Below, piece after piece: positions 10,288 to 19,021 of a stretch of DNA of 64,000 nucleotides. The notes under the pieces are model-generated. The model ran no database searches. It was given only the letters and a program-made list of their open reading frames with translations, and was not told the origin of the DNA. Source of the stretch: Mucilaginibacter sp. KACC 22773 (GTDB taxonomy: Bacteria > Bacteroidota > Bacteroidia > Sphingobacteriales > Sphingobacteriaceae); NCBI RefSeq assembly GCF_028736215.1, contig NZ_CP117883.1:2976001-3040000 (forward strand), given 5' to 3'. Each line of letters opens with the position of its first letter. Position 1 is the first letter of the stretch. The translations under genes and the position numbers were made by a program.

Positions 10288-10390
10288 CCAATGACCAATG
10301 ACCAATGACCAATGACCAATGACCAATGACCAATGACCAATGACCAATGACCAATGACCAATGACCAATGACCAATGACCAATGACCAAT
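10288..10390. repeat. Heptamer tandem array (ccaatga, 14.7 copies)
   Basis: Perfect tandem copies of ccaatga run for 103 bp and stop 3 bp before the TAG stop codon of the omega-amidase gene (minus strand). In the sense of that gene the array reads ATTGGTC repeated directly after the stop. Confidence 0.97.
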
Positions 10391-10393
10391 CGC

Positions 10394-11179
10394 CTAAAGG
10401 TTTATTTCAAATTCATCCGCGTCTTTCAAAAACGGTAAGGCACGGCGGGCTTTCTTTATCTCATCGGCAATGATAGAAAAGGTGTATACATCGTCCTCAT
10501 CGCGTTTGTAATAAACCACGTTGCCATTGGGATCAATACAGGTTGAATCGCCCGAGTGGTAAACCTCGTTGCCATCGTGGCCTACCCGGTTTACGCCAAT
10601 TACATAAGCCTGGTTTTCAACAGCGCGGGCGGGTAATAAAGTGCGCCAGTGCAGGGCACGGCGTTCGGGCCAGTTGGCTACAACTATCAATAAATCGTAA
10701 GGGTTATCGGCAAGGTTGCGCAGCCATACCGGGAAACGCAGATCGTAGCAAATCATGGGGCATATTTTCCAGCCGTTCAGCTCCACCATGATTTTTTTGT
10801 TGCCGGCGGTGTAGGTGTTATGTTCTTTGCCCAAAGCAAACAGGTGGCGTTTATCATAATACTCATAAGTGCCATCGGTGCGCATCCAAATGAGGCGGTT
10901 GTAGTAATGGTCGTTTTCTTTGATAATAATACTGCCTGTAACCACGCAATCGTGTTGTTTGGCAGTTTGGTGCATCCATTGCATGGTTTTACCTTCCATT
11001 GGTTCGGCAAGTGCAGCGGCATTCATGGTAAAGCCGGTGCTAAACATTTCGGGCAGGATAATAAGGTCTGTTTTTTCCCTTATTCCGCCAGATAAGCGTA
11101 AAGTGATATTTTGTAAATTTTTATCAGTATTTTCCCAAAAAAGGTAGCCTTGAAAAACGGTAATTTTAAGATTATCCAT
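10394..11179 (-). CDS. Nitrilase-superfamily omega-amidase (YafV/NIT2 type)
   Basis: The 261-residue cytosolic protein carries the nitrilase catalytic triad: E44 in LPEMF, K110 in DKRHLF and C144 in ICYDLRFP. The GTMNAA/SGDS pattern and the WxNTDKN start fit the YafV branch, which hydrolyses alpha-ketoglutaramate and related omega-amides to 2-oxo acids. The next gene upstream is a methionine/glutamine transaminase. Together they form the known glutamine transaminase/omega-amidase route, which makes transamination of methionine-salvage keto acids irreversible. The 3' end abuts a heptamer array. The ATG at 11179 gives the full family length. Confidence 0.88.
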   Translation of the reverse strand: MDNLKITVFQGYLFWENTDKNLQNITLRLSGGIREKTDLIILPEMFSTGFTMNAAALAEPMEGKTMQWMHQTAKQHDCVVTGSIIIKENDHYYNRLIWMRTDGTYEYYDKRHLFALGKEHNTYTAGNKKIMVELNGWKICPMICYDLRFPVWLRNLADNPYDLLIVVANWPERRALHWRTLLPARAVENQAYVIGVNRVGHDGNEVYHSGDSTCIDPNGNVVYYKRDEDDVYTFSIIADEIKKARRALPFLKDADEFEINL

Positions 11180-11190
11180 AAGCGGTGTTT

Positions 11191-11307
11191 AGTCGATAGA
11201 CCATAGTCGATGGCCTATAGTTTTTAAAGTTAATGGATGATAGCTAATTATTTAACCAGATTGTTCAATTCTGTGCTTCAACCATGGACTATCGACCATG
11301 GTCTATT
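11191..11307. repeat. Heptad-phrase inverted repeat between transaminase and omega-amidase genes
   Basis: The left part (11191-11220) reads agtcgat, agaccat, agtcgat, ggcctat. The right part (11281-11307) contains the reverse complement in shifted order (atagacc, atggtcg, atagtcc on the minus strand). The right part begins about 10 bp after the transaminase stop codon. The two parts can pair imperfectly. The same words occur inside aroA at 53848-53874. Confidence 0.75.
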
Positions 11308-11316
11308 AACTCAAAA

Positions 11317-12462
11317 TTAAACTTTCAATAACCTATCAACGGCTTTATCCAAAGTTTCTTGCCTTTTGGCGAAACAAAACCTTAACACATGGTGGTCAAT
11401 ACCCTTGCTATAAAAGGCCGAAACCGGTATCGCCGCCACGCCAAATTCCTTAGTTAAACGCAGTACAAAATCGGCATCTTTTTCGTCGGTTATATTGCTG
11501 TAACGTACTGATTGAAAGTATGATCCATGGCAGGGCAGCAATTCAAACCGGGTTTGTTCCAGCCCCTGGCGAAAGTAGTCACGTTTCTGCTGAAAAAACT
11601 CCGGCAAACCCGTATAAGTTTCTTCATTTTTTAGATGCTCGGCAATAGCATATTGTATGGGGGTATTAACCGCGAAAACCAAAAACTGGTGAATTTTCCT
11701 GAATTCATGCATCAGGTAGGCCGGCGCCATACAGTAACCCACCTTCCAGCCGGTAGCATGAAAAGGCTTGCCAAATGATGCCACTATGAAGCTTCGCTGT
11801 TGTAAATCCGGGTAGCGCGCCATACTGTGATGCGTTTGGCCATCATATATCAGGTGCTCGTAAACCTCATCGCTTAGTATTAAAATATCCTGGTTTTTAA
11901 CCAATGCGCTCAACTCGTCAATATCCTCCTTGTGCAAAATAGTAGCAGTAGGGTTATGCGGCGAATTAAGGATAATCATTTTGGTTTTGTGGTTGATAAG
12001 CCGTTTTACCATATCCCAGGCAATGCGGTAGTTTGGCGGCTCAAGCGGTAACGATTTTACCACACCGCCCATCAGCTTTATGGCAGGGGCATAGCAATCA
12101 AATGCGGGCTCAAAAATAATAACCTCGTCATTGGGGTGTATAACCGCGCTAATGGCTGTAAATATAGCCTGCGTGCCGCCCGCAGTAATGGTTATTTCGG
12201 TTTCGGGATTATAAACGGCACCGTAAAGCCTCTCGGTTTTTTCGGCAATACGCTCCCTTAAACTCATTACGCCGGCCATAGGGGCATATTGGTTATGGCC
12301 ATCAGTCATCGCCTTGTTAACCAGTTCGATCAGGTCGGCCGAGCAGTTATAATCCGGAAATCCCTGCGACAAGTTTATAGCACTAACCTCATTGGCCAGG
12401 GCCGACATCACCGTAAATATGGTAGTACCCGTTTGGGGTAATTTTGAAACTACAGAAATCAT
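11317..12462 (-). CDS. PLP-dependent methionine/glutamine aminotransferase (YbdL type)
   Basis: This 381-residue fold-type I class I/II aminotransferase has the PLP lysine K232 in SFGKPFHATGWKVGY. NSPHNPTA (about 167-173) and LSDEVYEHL (about 197-204) give the Asn, Asp and Tyr that hold the cofactor. The SQGFPDYNC start is characteristic of YbdL and kynurenine aminotransferase relatives, which transaminate methionine, glutamine and aromatic residues. Its neighbour is an omega-amidase, which supports use of glutamine as amino donor with removal of the product alpha-ketoglutaramate. The gap to that gene is 137 bp. A 14-bp perfect palindrome lies 39 bp upstream of the start. Confidence 0.88.
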   Translation of the reverse strand: MISVVSKLPQTGTTIFTVMSALANEVSAINLSQGFPDYNCSADLIELVNKAMTDGHNQYAPMAGVMSLRERIAEKTERLYGAVYNPETEITITAGGTQAIFTAISAVIHPNDEVIIFEPAFDCYAPAIKLMGGVVKSLPLEPPNYRIAWDMVKRLINHKTKMIILNSPHNPTATILHKEDIDELSALVKNQDILILSDEVYEHLIYDGQTHHSMARYPDLQQRSFIVASFGKPFHATGWKVGYCMAPAYLMHEFRKIHQFLVFAVNTPIQYAIAEHLKNEETYTGLPEFFQQKRDYFRQGLEQTRFELLPCHGSYFQSVRYSNITDEKDADFVLRLTKEFGVAAIPVSAFYSKGIDHHVLRFCFAKRQETLDKAVDRLLKV

Positions 12463-12951
12463 CTAAGGGCTAAAGTAAGTAAAAAAGCACGAACCGGTAA
12501 ACGTATTAATACGTATTTTTAGTTTTTTGAAAGTATTTACCGTTGTAAGAAAAATAATAGCGCTGCTGTAAAACAGTAAGTATGCGGTATCTTAAGCTAT
12601 AATAATTCAGGTCCTTTGAAGCTGATTTGCTTCGGTTTGGCAATAATTGGGGATGCTTCTTTTGCGTAAATCGGAGGCGCCGCACCTACAAACATTAACA
12701 CAACCCTTATCTCCCAATATCACGATCAAAATTTTCCGGTGGGCGCGGCTGTCACCCTTTTACGTATAACTGCAAATAAATTGCGTTTAGCTAAGGGGTG
12801 CCACATCGATAATGACGGCTCATCTTCCAGTTTGGTTTCATGATGCAACAAAATCAAATGGATTTGCAACAAACGCGAAAGAATTTTTCAGCCCGTTTCT
12901 GTCTCTTTGATTCCCTATAAGGCTTTGTTATTAAACAACTACCTATTACCT
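12463..12951. other. Gene-free divergent interval with a short palindrome
   Basis: The interval separates the minus-strand transaminase from the plus-strand lipoprotein operon and must hold both promoters. The only clear structure is the perfect palindrome acgtattaatacgt at 12501-12514, a possible operator. A frame continues upstream of the lipoprotein start to a TTG at 12907, but it does not look coding there. Confidence 0.5.
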
Positions 12952-14226
12952 ATGAAAAAAAATTATAAGTCCGCAACTTACCGCTTTGCTATTTACGCTT
13001 TAAAATTTACCAAATTAGTTGCAGTTGCCGGCATGCTGCTTTTTACCGGTTGCAGCAAAGATTCGCCCCCGGCTACTAAAACAGATACTGGAACAGGCAC
13101 AGGAACAGGCACAGGTACAGGTACAGGTACAGGTACTGGTTCAGGAACGACGGTTGACACCCTTACTGCCAGCAAAATTGCGGTATCTGCTTTAGATGAT
13201 GAAGTAAATGCTTTTATGACTACTTATAACGTGCCGGCAGTATCTGTAGCCATCACCAAAGGAGAAAAATTGGTTTACCTGAAAGCGTATGGTATAACCG
13301 ATAAATCTAAGGGTACCAAAGCGGCAATAACCGATCGTTACCGGTTAGCCAGCCTTTCAAAGCAGTTTACTTCGGTTGCTATAATGAAATTGCTTGATCA
13401 GGGTAAAATAAAGCTGAACGACAAAGTATTTGGCGATGGGGCGCTTTTAGGTAAAACCTATGGCACTAAGGCCTACGGCGCACATATTACCGATATTACT
13501 GTTGATGAACTGCTGCACCATACATCCGGAGGCTGGGGTAACGAAGTGAACGACCCGATGTTCAGTAATCAGGCAATGACAGCGGCACAACTCATCACCT
13601 GGACTTTAGATAACCGCCCGCTTGACCATGTACCAGGCACAAACTACGATTACTCGAATTTTGGTTACTGTATATTAGGACGAGTTATAGAAAAAATAAC
13701 CGGACAGACGTATGAACAAGCTGTGAAAACATTGGTATTAACACCTATCGGAATTACCGATATGACTATTGGCGGTAACACATTTGCCCAAAAACTTCCA
13801 AAAGAAGTTACTTACTATGGCCAGTATGGCGAAGATCCTTATGCAATGAATGTGAGCCGGATGGACTCGCACGGAGGGTGGATTGCTACAGCTGCCGATC
13901 TGGCCAGGCTCCTGGTTTACATCGATAAATTTCCGGTACGTCCGGATATCCTTACACCGTCAACCTTAAATATTATGTATACCGGCTCAGCAGCCAATGC
14001 AGCCTATGGTTGCGGCTGGGCTATTGCCGGCAATAACTACTTCCACCAGGGAAGTTTACCCGGCACAGCCACCGAACAGGGCCGGCTTGATAACGGGTTT
14101 AACTTTGTTATTTTGACCAATACGCGAAGTTTGAAAGTCAATTTTGACAATGACTTAGACCAGATATTCTGGAGGGCTTACGCCAAAAATCCAACCTGGG
14201 CTACTGACGACTTGTTCATTAAATAA
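12952..14226 (+). CDS. Serine hydrolase lipoprotein, beta-lactamase/D-aminopeptidase family
   Basis: The 424-residue protein (from the ATG at 12952) has a signal sequence ending in the lipobox LFTGC, followed by a Thr-Gly repeat linker of about 20 residues. The catalytic part belongs to the class C beta-lactamase-like superfamily (PF00144). The nucleophile motif is SLSK in LASLSKQFTSV, the second motif YSN in YDYSNFGY, and a third HQG in YFHQGSLPG. Such proteins are mostly esterases or peptidases rather than drug-resistance enzymes. A TTG 45 bp earlier is open in frame, but it would put 15 residues ahead of the signal peptide, so the ATG is preferred. It leads a four-gene operon with gaps of 17, 17 and 5 bp. 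Confidence 0.85.
   Translation: MKKNYKSATYRFAIYALKFTKLVAVAGMLLFTGCSKDSPPATKTDTGTGTGTGTGTGTGTGTGSGTTVDTLTASKIAVSALDDEVNAFMTTYNVPAVSVAITKGEKLVYLKAYGITDKSKGTKAAITDRYRLASLSKQFTSVAIMKLLDQGKIKLNDKVFGDGALLGKTYGTKAYGAHITDITVDELLHHTSGGWGNEVNDPMFSNQAMTAAQLITWTLDNRPLDHVPGTNYDYSNFGYCILGRVIEKITGQTYEQAVKTLVLTPIGITDMTIGGNTFAQKLPKEVTYYGQYGEDPYAMNVSRMDSHGGWIATAADLARLLVYIDKFPVRPDILTPSTLNIMYTGSAANAAYGCGWAIAGNNYFHQGSLPGTATEQGRLDNGFNFVILTNTRSLKVNFDNDLDQIFWRAYAKNPTWATDDLFIK
13087..13146 (+). repeat. Hexanucleotide repeat encoding a Thr-Gly linker
   Basis: About nine copies of a six-base unit of the form ggtaca or ggcaca lie inside the lipoprotein gene. They encode alternating Thr and Gly between the lipid anchor and the catalytic domain. 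Because the unit is two codons, copy-number change would alter linker length without breaking the frame. Confidence 0.85.
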
Positions 14227-14243
14227 ACCAAACTTCCACCATC

Positions 14244-14822
14244 ATGAAACGTAACACCTTCCTCCAAATGATATCCGTAACGGGCGCCATTTTAGCCAGC
14301 CCCATAGCCACCATCGCCAAAAGCTTTACGATGCTTAGAGAAAAAAACGGCTATAAAACAGATGCCGGGACCGACCGCTTCCAAAAGCCAATCAGCCTGT
14401 TTGATGGTGATACATTTTACACCAAAGTATCTACCAAAGATACCGATGGCGATTTTTATGTATATGAATCATCGCGAGTTAAAAAAGGAGGTCCCAACCT
14501 GCATCTCCATTATAACCAGGACGAGTGGTGGTATATTTTGGAAGGTGAGTTTGTAATAAAAGTGGGCGATAAAATGCACCATGTTAAGCCCGGCGATAGT
14601 GTGTTTGGCCCGCGTGGTGTACCGCACGCATTTTCAAAGGTAGGTGAAGGGGTTGGCCGAATGCTCACTACTTTTCAGCCGGCAGGTAAAATGGAAGAGT
14701 GTTTTATAGCGATAAGCGAAGGGCAAATGAAAGGCAAACCCGAAGCCGAGCAGGACGAGTTTAGGAAACAACACGGCTTTGAACGCGTTGGGCCGCCAAT
14801 TGATATACTAAAAGCGTTTTAA
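14244..14822 (+). CDS. Secreted or exported cupin-domain protein
   Basis: The 192-residue protein starts with a signal-like segment (residues 1-27, MKRNTFLQMISVTGAILASP). A single cupin barrel carries the metal ligands H87, H89, E94 and H128 (HLHYNQDEWW and GVPHAF). Single cupins of this sort are dioxygenases, isomerases or binding proteins. Nothing in the sequence fixes the substrate. It is the second gene of the operon led by the serine hydrolase lipoprotein, 17 bp downstream. Confidence 0.8.
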   Translation: MKRNTFLQMISVTGAILASPIATIAKSFTMLREKNGYKTDAGTDRFQKPISLFDGDTFYTKVSTKDTDGDFYVYESSRVKKGGPNLHLHYNQDEWWYILEGEFVIKVGDKMHHVKPGDSVFGPRGVPHAFSKVGEGVGRMLTTFQPAGKMEECFIAISEGQMKGKPEAEQDEFRKQHGFERVGPPIDILKAF

Positions 14823-14839
14823 ACTCCAGTCACCAAGTT

Positions 14840-15322
14840 ATGAAAGTTAGTAGTTTTAAGTTCATAGTGGTTGGTCTGTGCTGGTTGTATGGTTTTAAAG
14901 CCTACAGCCAGCAAACAGATACCACTAAGGAAAACCCGCAGATTAGGCAACTTATTAAAAATTACGAAGACGCCTGGAACCGCCACGATCCAAAAGGCCT
15001 TGCCGATAATTATACCGTTGATGCTACATGGGTAAACTGGTTTGGTGCCTATTATAAAGGGCGGGACGATATTCAATTTCATTACCAGCAAGTGCATACC
15101 ACCTATTTTAAAGGAACGCATTACTATACCCGTGCCGTCGAAGATATTATCTACCCATATCCAAACTTTGCCATATCACATGTGCGCACAGCATTAGATG
15201 GCGACGAACGGTTTCCCGGCCAAACGTTTGAGTTCCGGAGAATGATTGTTATGGTAAAACGCGATGGCTCCTGGAAGATTCTCGCCGGGCAAAATGCCAA
15301 ACTGGAAAAAGGAATAAAATAA
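14840..15322 (+). CDS. SnoaL-like / SgcJ-EcaC family secreted protein
   Basis: The 160-residue protein has a signal peptide (about 1-21, ending KAYSQ). The mature part shows the cone-shaped SnoaL/NTF2 fold pattern: an N-terminal helix (IRQLIKNYEDAWNRHDPKGLADNYTVDATWVN), then strands ending in MIVMVKRDGSWKILAGQNA, as in DUF4440 and SgcJ/EcaC proteins. Members are often small-ligand binders or isomerases, and many have unknown substrates. It lies between the cupin and the membrane-protein genes of the same operon. Confidence 0.8.
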   Translation: MKVSSFKFIVVGLCWLYGFKAYSQQTDTTKENPQIRQLIKNYEDAWNRHDPKGLADNYTVDATWVNWFGAYYKGRDDIQFHYQQVHTTYFKGTHYYTRAVEDIIYPYPNFAISHVRTALDGDERFPGQTFEFRRMIVMVKRDGSWKILAGQNAKLEKGIK

Positions 15323-15327
15323 TTGAG

Positions 15328-16167
15328 ATGTATAACAATTCTACTTCATTTAAACAAAAACTGAGCCTGGCATACCTATGGCTTGTTCCACCTGTAACCA
15401 TGGCTATTGGTTTTGGCATAGGTTCGGTAAGTTATAAATTTTACTTACCCATTTGGGGTTTAAATGCCTGCCTGATGACCTTCTCCGCATATCATCTTGG
15501 TGTACACCGCCTTTGGAAACAAGATCGATCCGGTAAACAACAAGCTGTTACCGCGCTGTTACTATTTATACCATGGCTGTTATTTTCCATCTTTGCGGGC
15601 ATGGGGCCGCCACCCTCAACACTGCAGGGCTGGGTTAACACCGCTGCTGAACAGCAAACCCGCTACACCATCCTTATAGCAGGCGGAATTTTACTTTTGT
15701 TGGGTGCCGCCCTGCTGAAAACCCGTTTACAGGAAGCGGGCGAAAATCTATATTCGGTATTAGCATTTGCAGCGCTAAGCATAGCAGTGCCCCTGTTTAT
15801 CATCAATATGGCATTCTGGGGTTATTACCTTACCGATGCTTTCCGGCTGTTTGCTGCAAACCCTGCCGCGAAACGTCCGGATTTATACGTCGCGGTAAAA
15901 AGTCTATTTTATGTAATCAGCGTGGCCGAAGTTGTATTGATATACCTGGGCACCCTCCTTTTTGCCGTGGCGCTCAAAATAACGGGCTCACTCAGTAAAC
16001 CTGCATCCCGTTGGTATGTGGGCTGCAGTTTAATTGCTATTTTGCTGGAACTAATACCTTCTTCCTGGCCAGACCCTTTTGGCACAGCAGGCTTCCTGGT
16101 GGCTATTCCCGCCATTACTTTTGTGATGTATTATCTTATTGGGGTGCGTTTACTTCTTCGACGGTAA
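15328..16167 (+). CDS. Multi-pass membrane protein, unknown function
   Basis: I do not recognise this 279-residue protein. It is strongly hydrophobic with about seven membrane segments (roughly residues 14-36, 41-60, 70-90, 108-127, 140-167, 190-216 and 228-275), and it has basic loops such as HRLWKQDRSGKQQ on what would be the inner side. It starts 5 bp after the SnoaL-like gene, so it is very likely cotranslated and is the last gene of the four-gene operon. There is no catalytic motif that I can point to. Confidence 0.7.
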   Translation: MYNNSTSFKQKLSLAYLWLVPPVTMAIGFGIGSVSYKFYLPIWGLNACLMTFSAYHLGVHRLWKQDRSGKQQAVTALLLFIPWLLFSIFAGMGPPPSTLQGWVNTAAEQQTRYTILIAGGILLLLGAALLKTRLQEAGENLYSVLAFAALSIAVPLFIINMAFWGYYLTDAFRLFAANPAAKRPDLYVAVKSLFYVISVAEVVLIYLGTLLFAVALKITGSLSKPASRWYVGCSLIAILLELIPSSWPDPFGTAGFLVAIPAITFVMYYLIGVRLLLRR

Positions 16168-16262
16168 AATGGCACACTTTTGTATCCGCAGTTCGCGTTA
16201 ATAGCATTAAATTTGTAAAGAACGCGGGACTTAAATGGTGAATCATCACTGACGATATACTC

Positions 16263-16856
16263 ATGCGAAAAATCATTGTTACAACATTTATAACATTAGA
16301 CGGTGTGATGCAGGCACCCGGCAGCCCTGAGGAAGATCCATCAGGTGGTTTTAAATACGGTGGCTGGTCGGCACCTTATGGCGACGAAGTTTCTGGTAAG
16401 GCTATGCAAAAACAGATGGAGCCTGCCGATCTTTTACTGGGCCGGAAAACATTCGAAATTTTTGCATCTTATTGGCCCCAACACTCCGGCTATTGGCCAG
16501 GTATTAATGAGGTAACAAAATACGTCTTGTCGGCCACCATGCAAAAGTCGGATTGGCAAAACACAACTTTCCTTACCAGTGTGGCGGATATCGAAAAGCT
16601 CAAAAATACTGATGGTGCCGACATTAAAGTTTGGGGCAGCAGCGAGCTTGTTCATTTATTGCTCGCACATGATCTGGTAGACGAGCTTTGGCTCAAAATT
16701 TACCCCGTGCTGCTTGGCGAAGGAAAAAGGTTGTTTAACAACAGCACAATCCCGGCGGCATTTACATTAACAGAGAGTGTGGTTACACCGGGCGGAGTTA
16801 TTTTTGCCAATTACAAACGCGCCGGCGAAGTTAAAACAGGTATTATCGGAGCTTAA
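16263..16856 (+). CDS. Dihydrofolate reductase family protein (RibD C-terminal domain)
   Basis: The 197-residue protein starts MRKIIVTTFITLDGVMQAPG, the usual opening of stand-alone RibD-C/YwjB/YyaP proteins. It continues with LLLGRKTFEIFASYWP and WGSSELVHLLLAHDLVDELWLKIYPVLLGEGKRLF, the NADPH-binding and C-terminal family motifs. These are cytosolic NAD(P)H-dependent reductases related to DHFR, usually of unassigned substrate. The 95-bp gap to the previous gene has no clear terminator, so it may or may not belong to that operon. Confidence 0.88.
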   Translation: MRKIIVTTFITLDGVMQAPGSPEEDPSGGFKYGGWSAPYGDEVSGKAMQKQMEPADLLLGRKTFEIFASYWPQHSGYWPGINEVTKYVLSATMQKSDWQNTTFLTSVADIEKLKNTDGADIKVWGSSELVHLLLAHDLVDELWLKIYPVLLGEGKRLFNNSTIPAAFTLTESVVTPGGVIFANYKRAGEVKTGIIGA

Positions 16857-17132
16857 ATAGATGGCCGAAGTATTTCAGATGTTTTTTGGTGCGCATGATT
16901 TCGCAAAGATGAGGTCTTGATAAGAGACTTGTTTTTTTATTCGTTTTAAAATTACCGAGGGTATCGGGTAGTTAAACAGGCCGATTTGAATCAATTAATA
17001 GTTCAATGCAATTTTTAATCGTACTATAGGCGAGCCTTATGATGGGTTTGAATGCCGGCGGGATCGCAAACAAGTGCCAATGTTTATTAGTTTATCACTA
17101 ATCTAATACCCTGAAAATTAATTAAATTAGAA

Positions 17133-17816
17133 ATGATACCCGAATTAACCACTTATGAGGATTGGATTCAGCTGTTGGCGCTTGCTAATACCGGCGATAA
17201 TGTCACTCAATATGAAGTTGCGTTGCGTTATGATACCGGGTTAGTTGTAAATGGTATTAATATTGTCAATGAAAGTCAACCAATGGCTTTTAAATGGTAC
17301 TATAGCGCTTATGAAAATGGTAATGTTGAGGCAAGTATCCGTGTTGCCGATTTTTTAATTGAAGGGATTCATTGTAAACAAAACATTGAGTTAGCTATTG
17401 AACTTTATCGAAAAGGGATTGACTATGGCTACGGTATAGCGGCAAATAATTTGGCCACATTTTATAGGGATAAGCAAGATTATAAAGAAGCGTTCGAACT
17501 TTATAAAGTTGCACAGCATCTTTATAATTCAGATTCGCTGCCTTTGGCGTTGTGCTACTATTTTGGTATTGGAACAACAAAAGATGTGAAGCTGGCTTTT
17601 GAGATATTTAAGAATATTTCGAAAGATAAATCGAAAGCAGGAAATTATCAATATGATATTGATGAGGCAAACTATTTTTTAGGAAGAATATATTTAGATG
17701 GAGAAATAGTTGACAAGTCTATTACTAAGGCGCGCGCTTTTTTACAGCTTGCCGATGCAGATGATGATCATCGTTCGGCACGCGAACTTTTAATGATCAT
17801 TGGCAAGAACGATTAA
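17133..17816 (+). CDS. Sel1-like repeat protein
   Basis: The 227-residue protein has no signal peptide and consists of Sel1/TPR-type helix pairs. Examples are PMAFKWYYSAYENGNVEASIRVADFLIEG, NIELAIELYRKGIDYGYGIAANNLATFY, DYKEAFELYKVAQ and DVKLAFEIFKNIS. The C-terminal repeat ends DADDDHRSARELLMIIG. Sel1 repeats are protein-interaction scaffolds, and no enzyme domain is attached. The gene stands alone, with about 275 bp free on the left and 308 bp on the right. Its base composition is more AT-rich than its neighbours, which may suggest recent arrival. Confidence 0.8.
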   Translation: MIPELTTYEDWIQLLALANTGDNVTQYEVALRYDTGLVVNGINIVNESQPMAFKWYYSAYENGNVEASIRVADFLIEGIHCKQNIELAIELYRKGIDYGYGIAANNLATFYRDKQDYKEAFELYKVAQHLYNSDSLPLALCYYFGIGTTKDVKLAFEIFKNISKDKSKAGNYQYDIDEANYFLGRIYLDGEIVDKSITKARAFLQLADADDDHRSARELLMIIGKND

Positions 17817-17825
17817 ATTAAAAAA

Positions 17826-17853
17826 CATAGCAAGAATTACTATTCTTGCTATG
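17826..17853. terminator. 12-bp perfect hairpin after the Sel1-repeat gene
   Basis: The arms catagcaagaat (17826-17837) and attcttgctatg (17842-17853) pair perfectly over a 4-nt loop, 9 bp past the stop. On the plus strand there is no T run after it. On the minus strand there is one, from the preceding A run. It probably ends or stabilises the transcript. The rest of 17817-18124 shows no gene that I can support. Confidence 0.6.
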
Positions 17854-18124
17854 AATTGATAGTAGGTTAATTGGCAATCTGTCCCTTGTACACAACCTAC
17901 CGATTAGGTCACCTGCCCGATAATTCAATTAAAATCCTACCATATTTTGGCCCTGGGCAGATCGCACAATAATTCAAAGACCACCTCAAAACGCGGCCGG
18001 GCAGGTAATCCAAATTCAGGCTGTTTGTATCCTTTTTTACAGTTTTGGCTAAATCAAGCGCAGATTTGGATAAATTCTGCCAGCTAAAGCAGCCCATCTT
18101 TGTATCAACAAAACAGAATTATTT

Positions 18125-19015
18125 ATGCGTGTATTTGTAACAGGAGCCACAGGCTTCATTGGTACTGCTATTGTGCAGGAATTAATAGGTGCCGGCCACC
18201 AGGTGCTGGGGTTGGCCCGTTCAGATGCATCGGCCCAAAAGCTGGCCGATGCCGGTGCAGAAGTTCACAGGGGTTATCTGGAAGACCTTGACAGCCTGCG
18301 CAGCGGCGCCGCACAGGCTGACGGCGTTATCCATGCCGGTTTTATTCACGATTTTACCCGGTTTGCGGAAGTTTGCCAGGTAGATAAAAAAGCCATTGAA
18401 ACCATTGGCGACGTATTAGCCGGTTCAAACCGTTCGTTTATTGTAACCTCCGGTACGGCGCTGGTAAGCCCCGGGAAGCTGGCTACCGAAGATATTATTC
18501 CACCGTTAAATCCCGCATGGCCGCGGGCCTCTGAGCAAGCAGCAGACGTTGTAGCTTCGCATGGTGTTCGTGCGGCAGTTATCCGCCTGTCACCATCGGT
18601 GCATGGCGACGGGGATAAACATGGTTTTATACCCATACTGGTTAATATAGCAAGGCAAACAGGCGTATCGGCATATATCGGGGAAGGGCTTAACCAATGG
18701 AACGCCGTACACCGGTTGGATGCGGCCCGTTTGTACAGGTTGGCTTTGGAGAACGCTGTACCTGGAGCCCGTTTTCATGGTTCTGCAGAAGAAGCCATCA
18801 CGGTTAAGTCTATTGCCGAATCTATAGGAAAACAACTTAATCTCCCGGTAAAATCAATTGCTGCTGAGGCCGCTGCCGAACATTTTGGATGGTTTTCACA
18901 CATGGCCGCTATCGACTGCCCGACATCGAGCAGCCGGACCCGGGAATATTTGAACTGGCACCCAATGCACAACACCTTGCTTGCCGATATTGAGAACGGT
19001 ATTTATACCAAATAA
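18125..19015 (+). CDS. Extended SDR-family NAD(P)-dependent epimerase/reductase
   Basis: The 296-residue protein opens with MRVFVTGATGFIGTAIVQELIGAGHQVLGLARSD. The GATGFIG motif (residues 7-13) is the Rossmann glycine loop of extended SDRs, followed by DGVIHAGFIHDF. The usual YxxxK active site is not evident. Relatives of this branch are annotated as NAD-dependent epimerase/dehydratase with unknown substrates. It is the first of three closely spaced genes, 6 bp ahead of an NmrA-like gene and then an AraC regulator. It has no signal peptide. Confidence 0.85.
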   Translation: MRVFVTGATGFIGTAIVQELIGAGHQVLGLARSDASAQKLADAGAEVHRGYLEDLDSLRSGAAQADGVIHAGFIHDFTRFAEVCQVDKKAIETIGDVLAGSNRSFIVTSGTALVSPGKLATEDIIPPLNPAWPRASEQAADVVASHGVRAAVIRLSPSVHGDGDKHGFIPILVNIARQTGVSAYIGEGLNQWNAVHRLDAARLYRLALENAVPGARFHGSAEEAITVKSIAESIGKQLNLPVKSIAAEAAAEHFGWFSHMAAIDCPTSSSRTREYLNWHPMHNTLLADIENGIYTK

Positions 19016-19021
19016 CAAGCA

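Noticed and set aside
12907..12951. TTG start 45 bp upstream for the serine hydrolase gene
   Set aside because: It would place 15 residues before a normal lipoprotein signal sequence.
17909..18097. 62-residue minus-strand frame between the Sel1 and SDR genes
   Set aside because: I recognise no family, and nothing supports expression; kept as non-coding.
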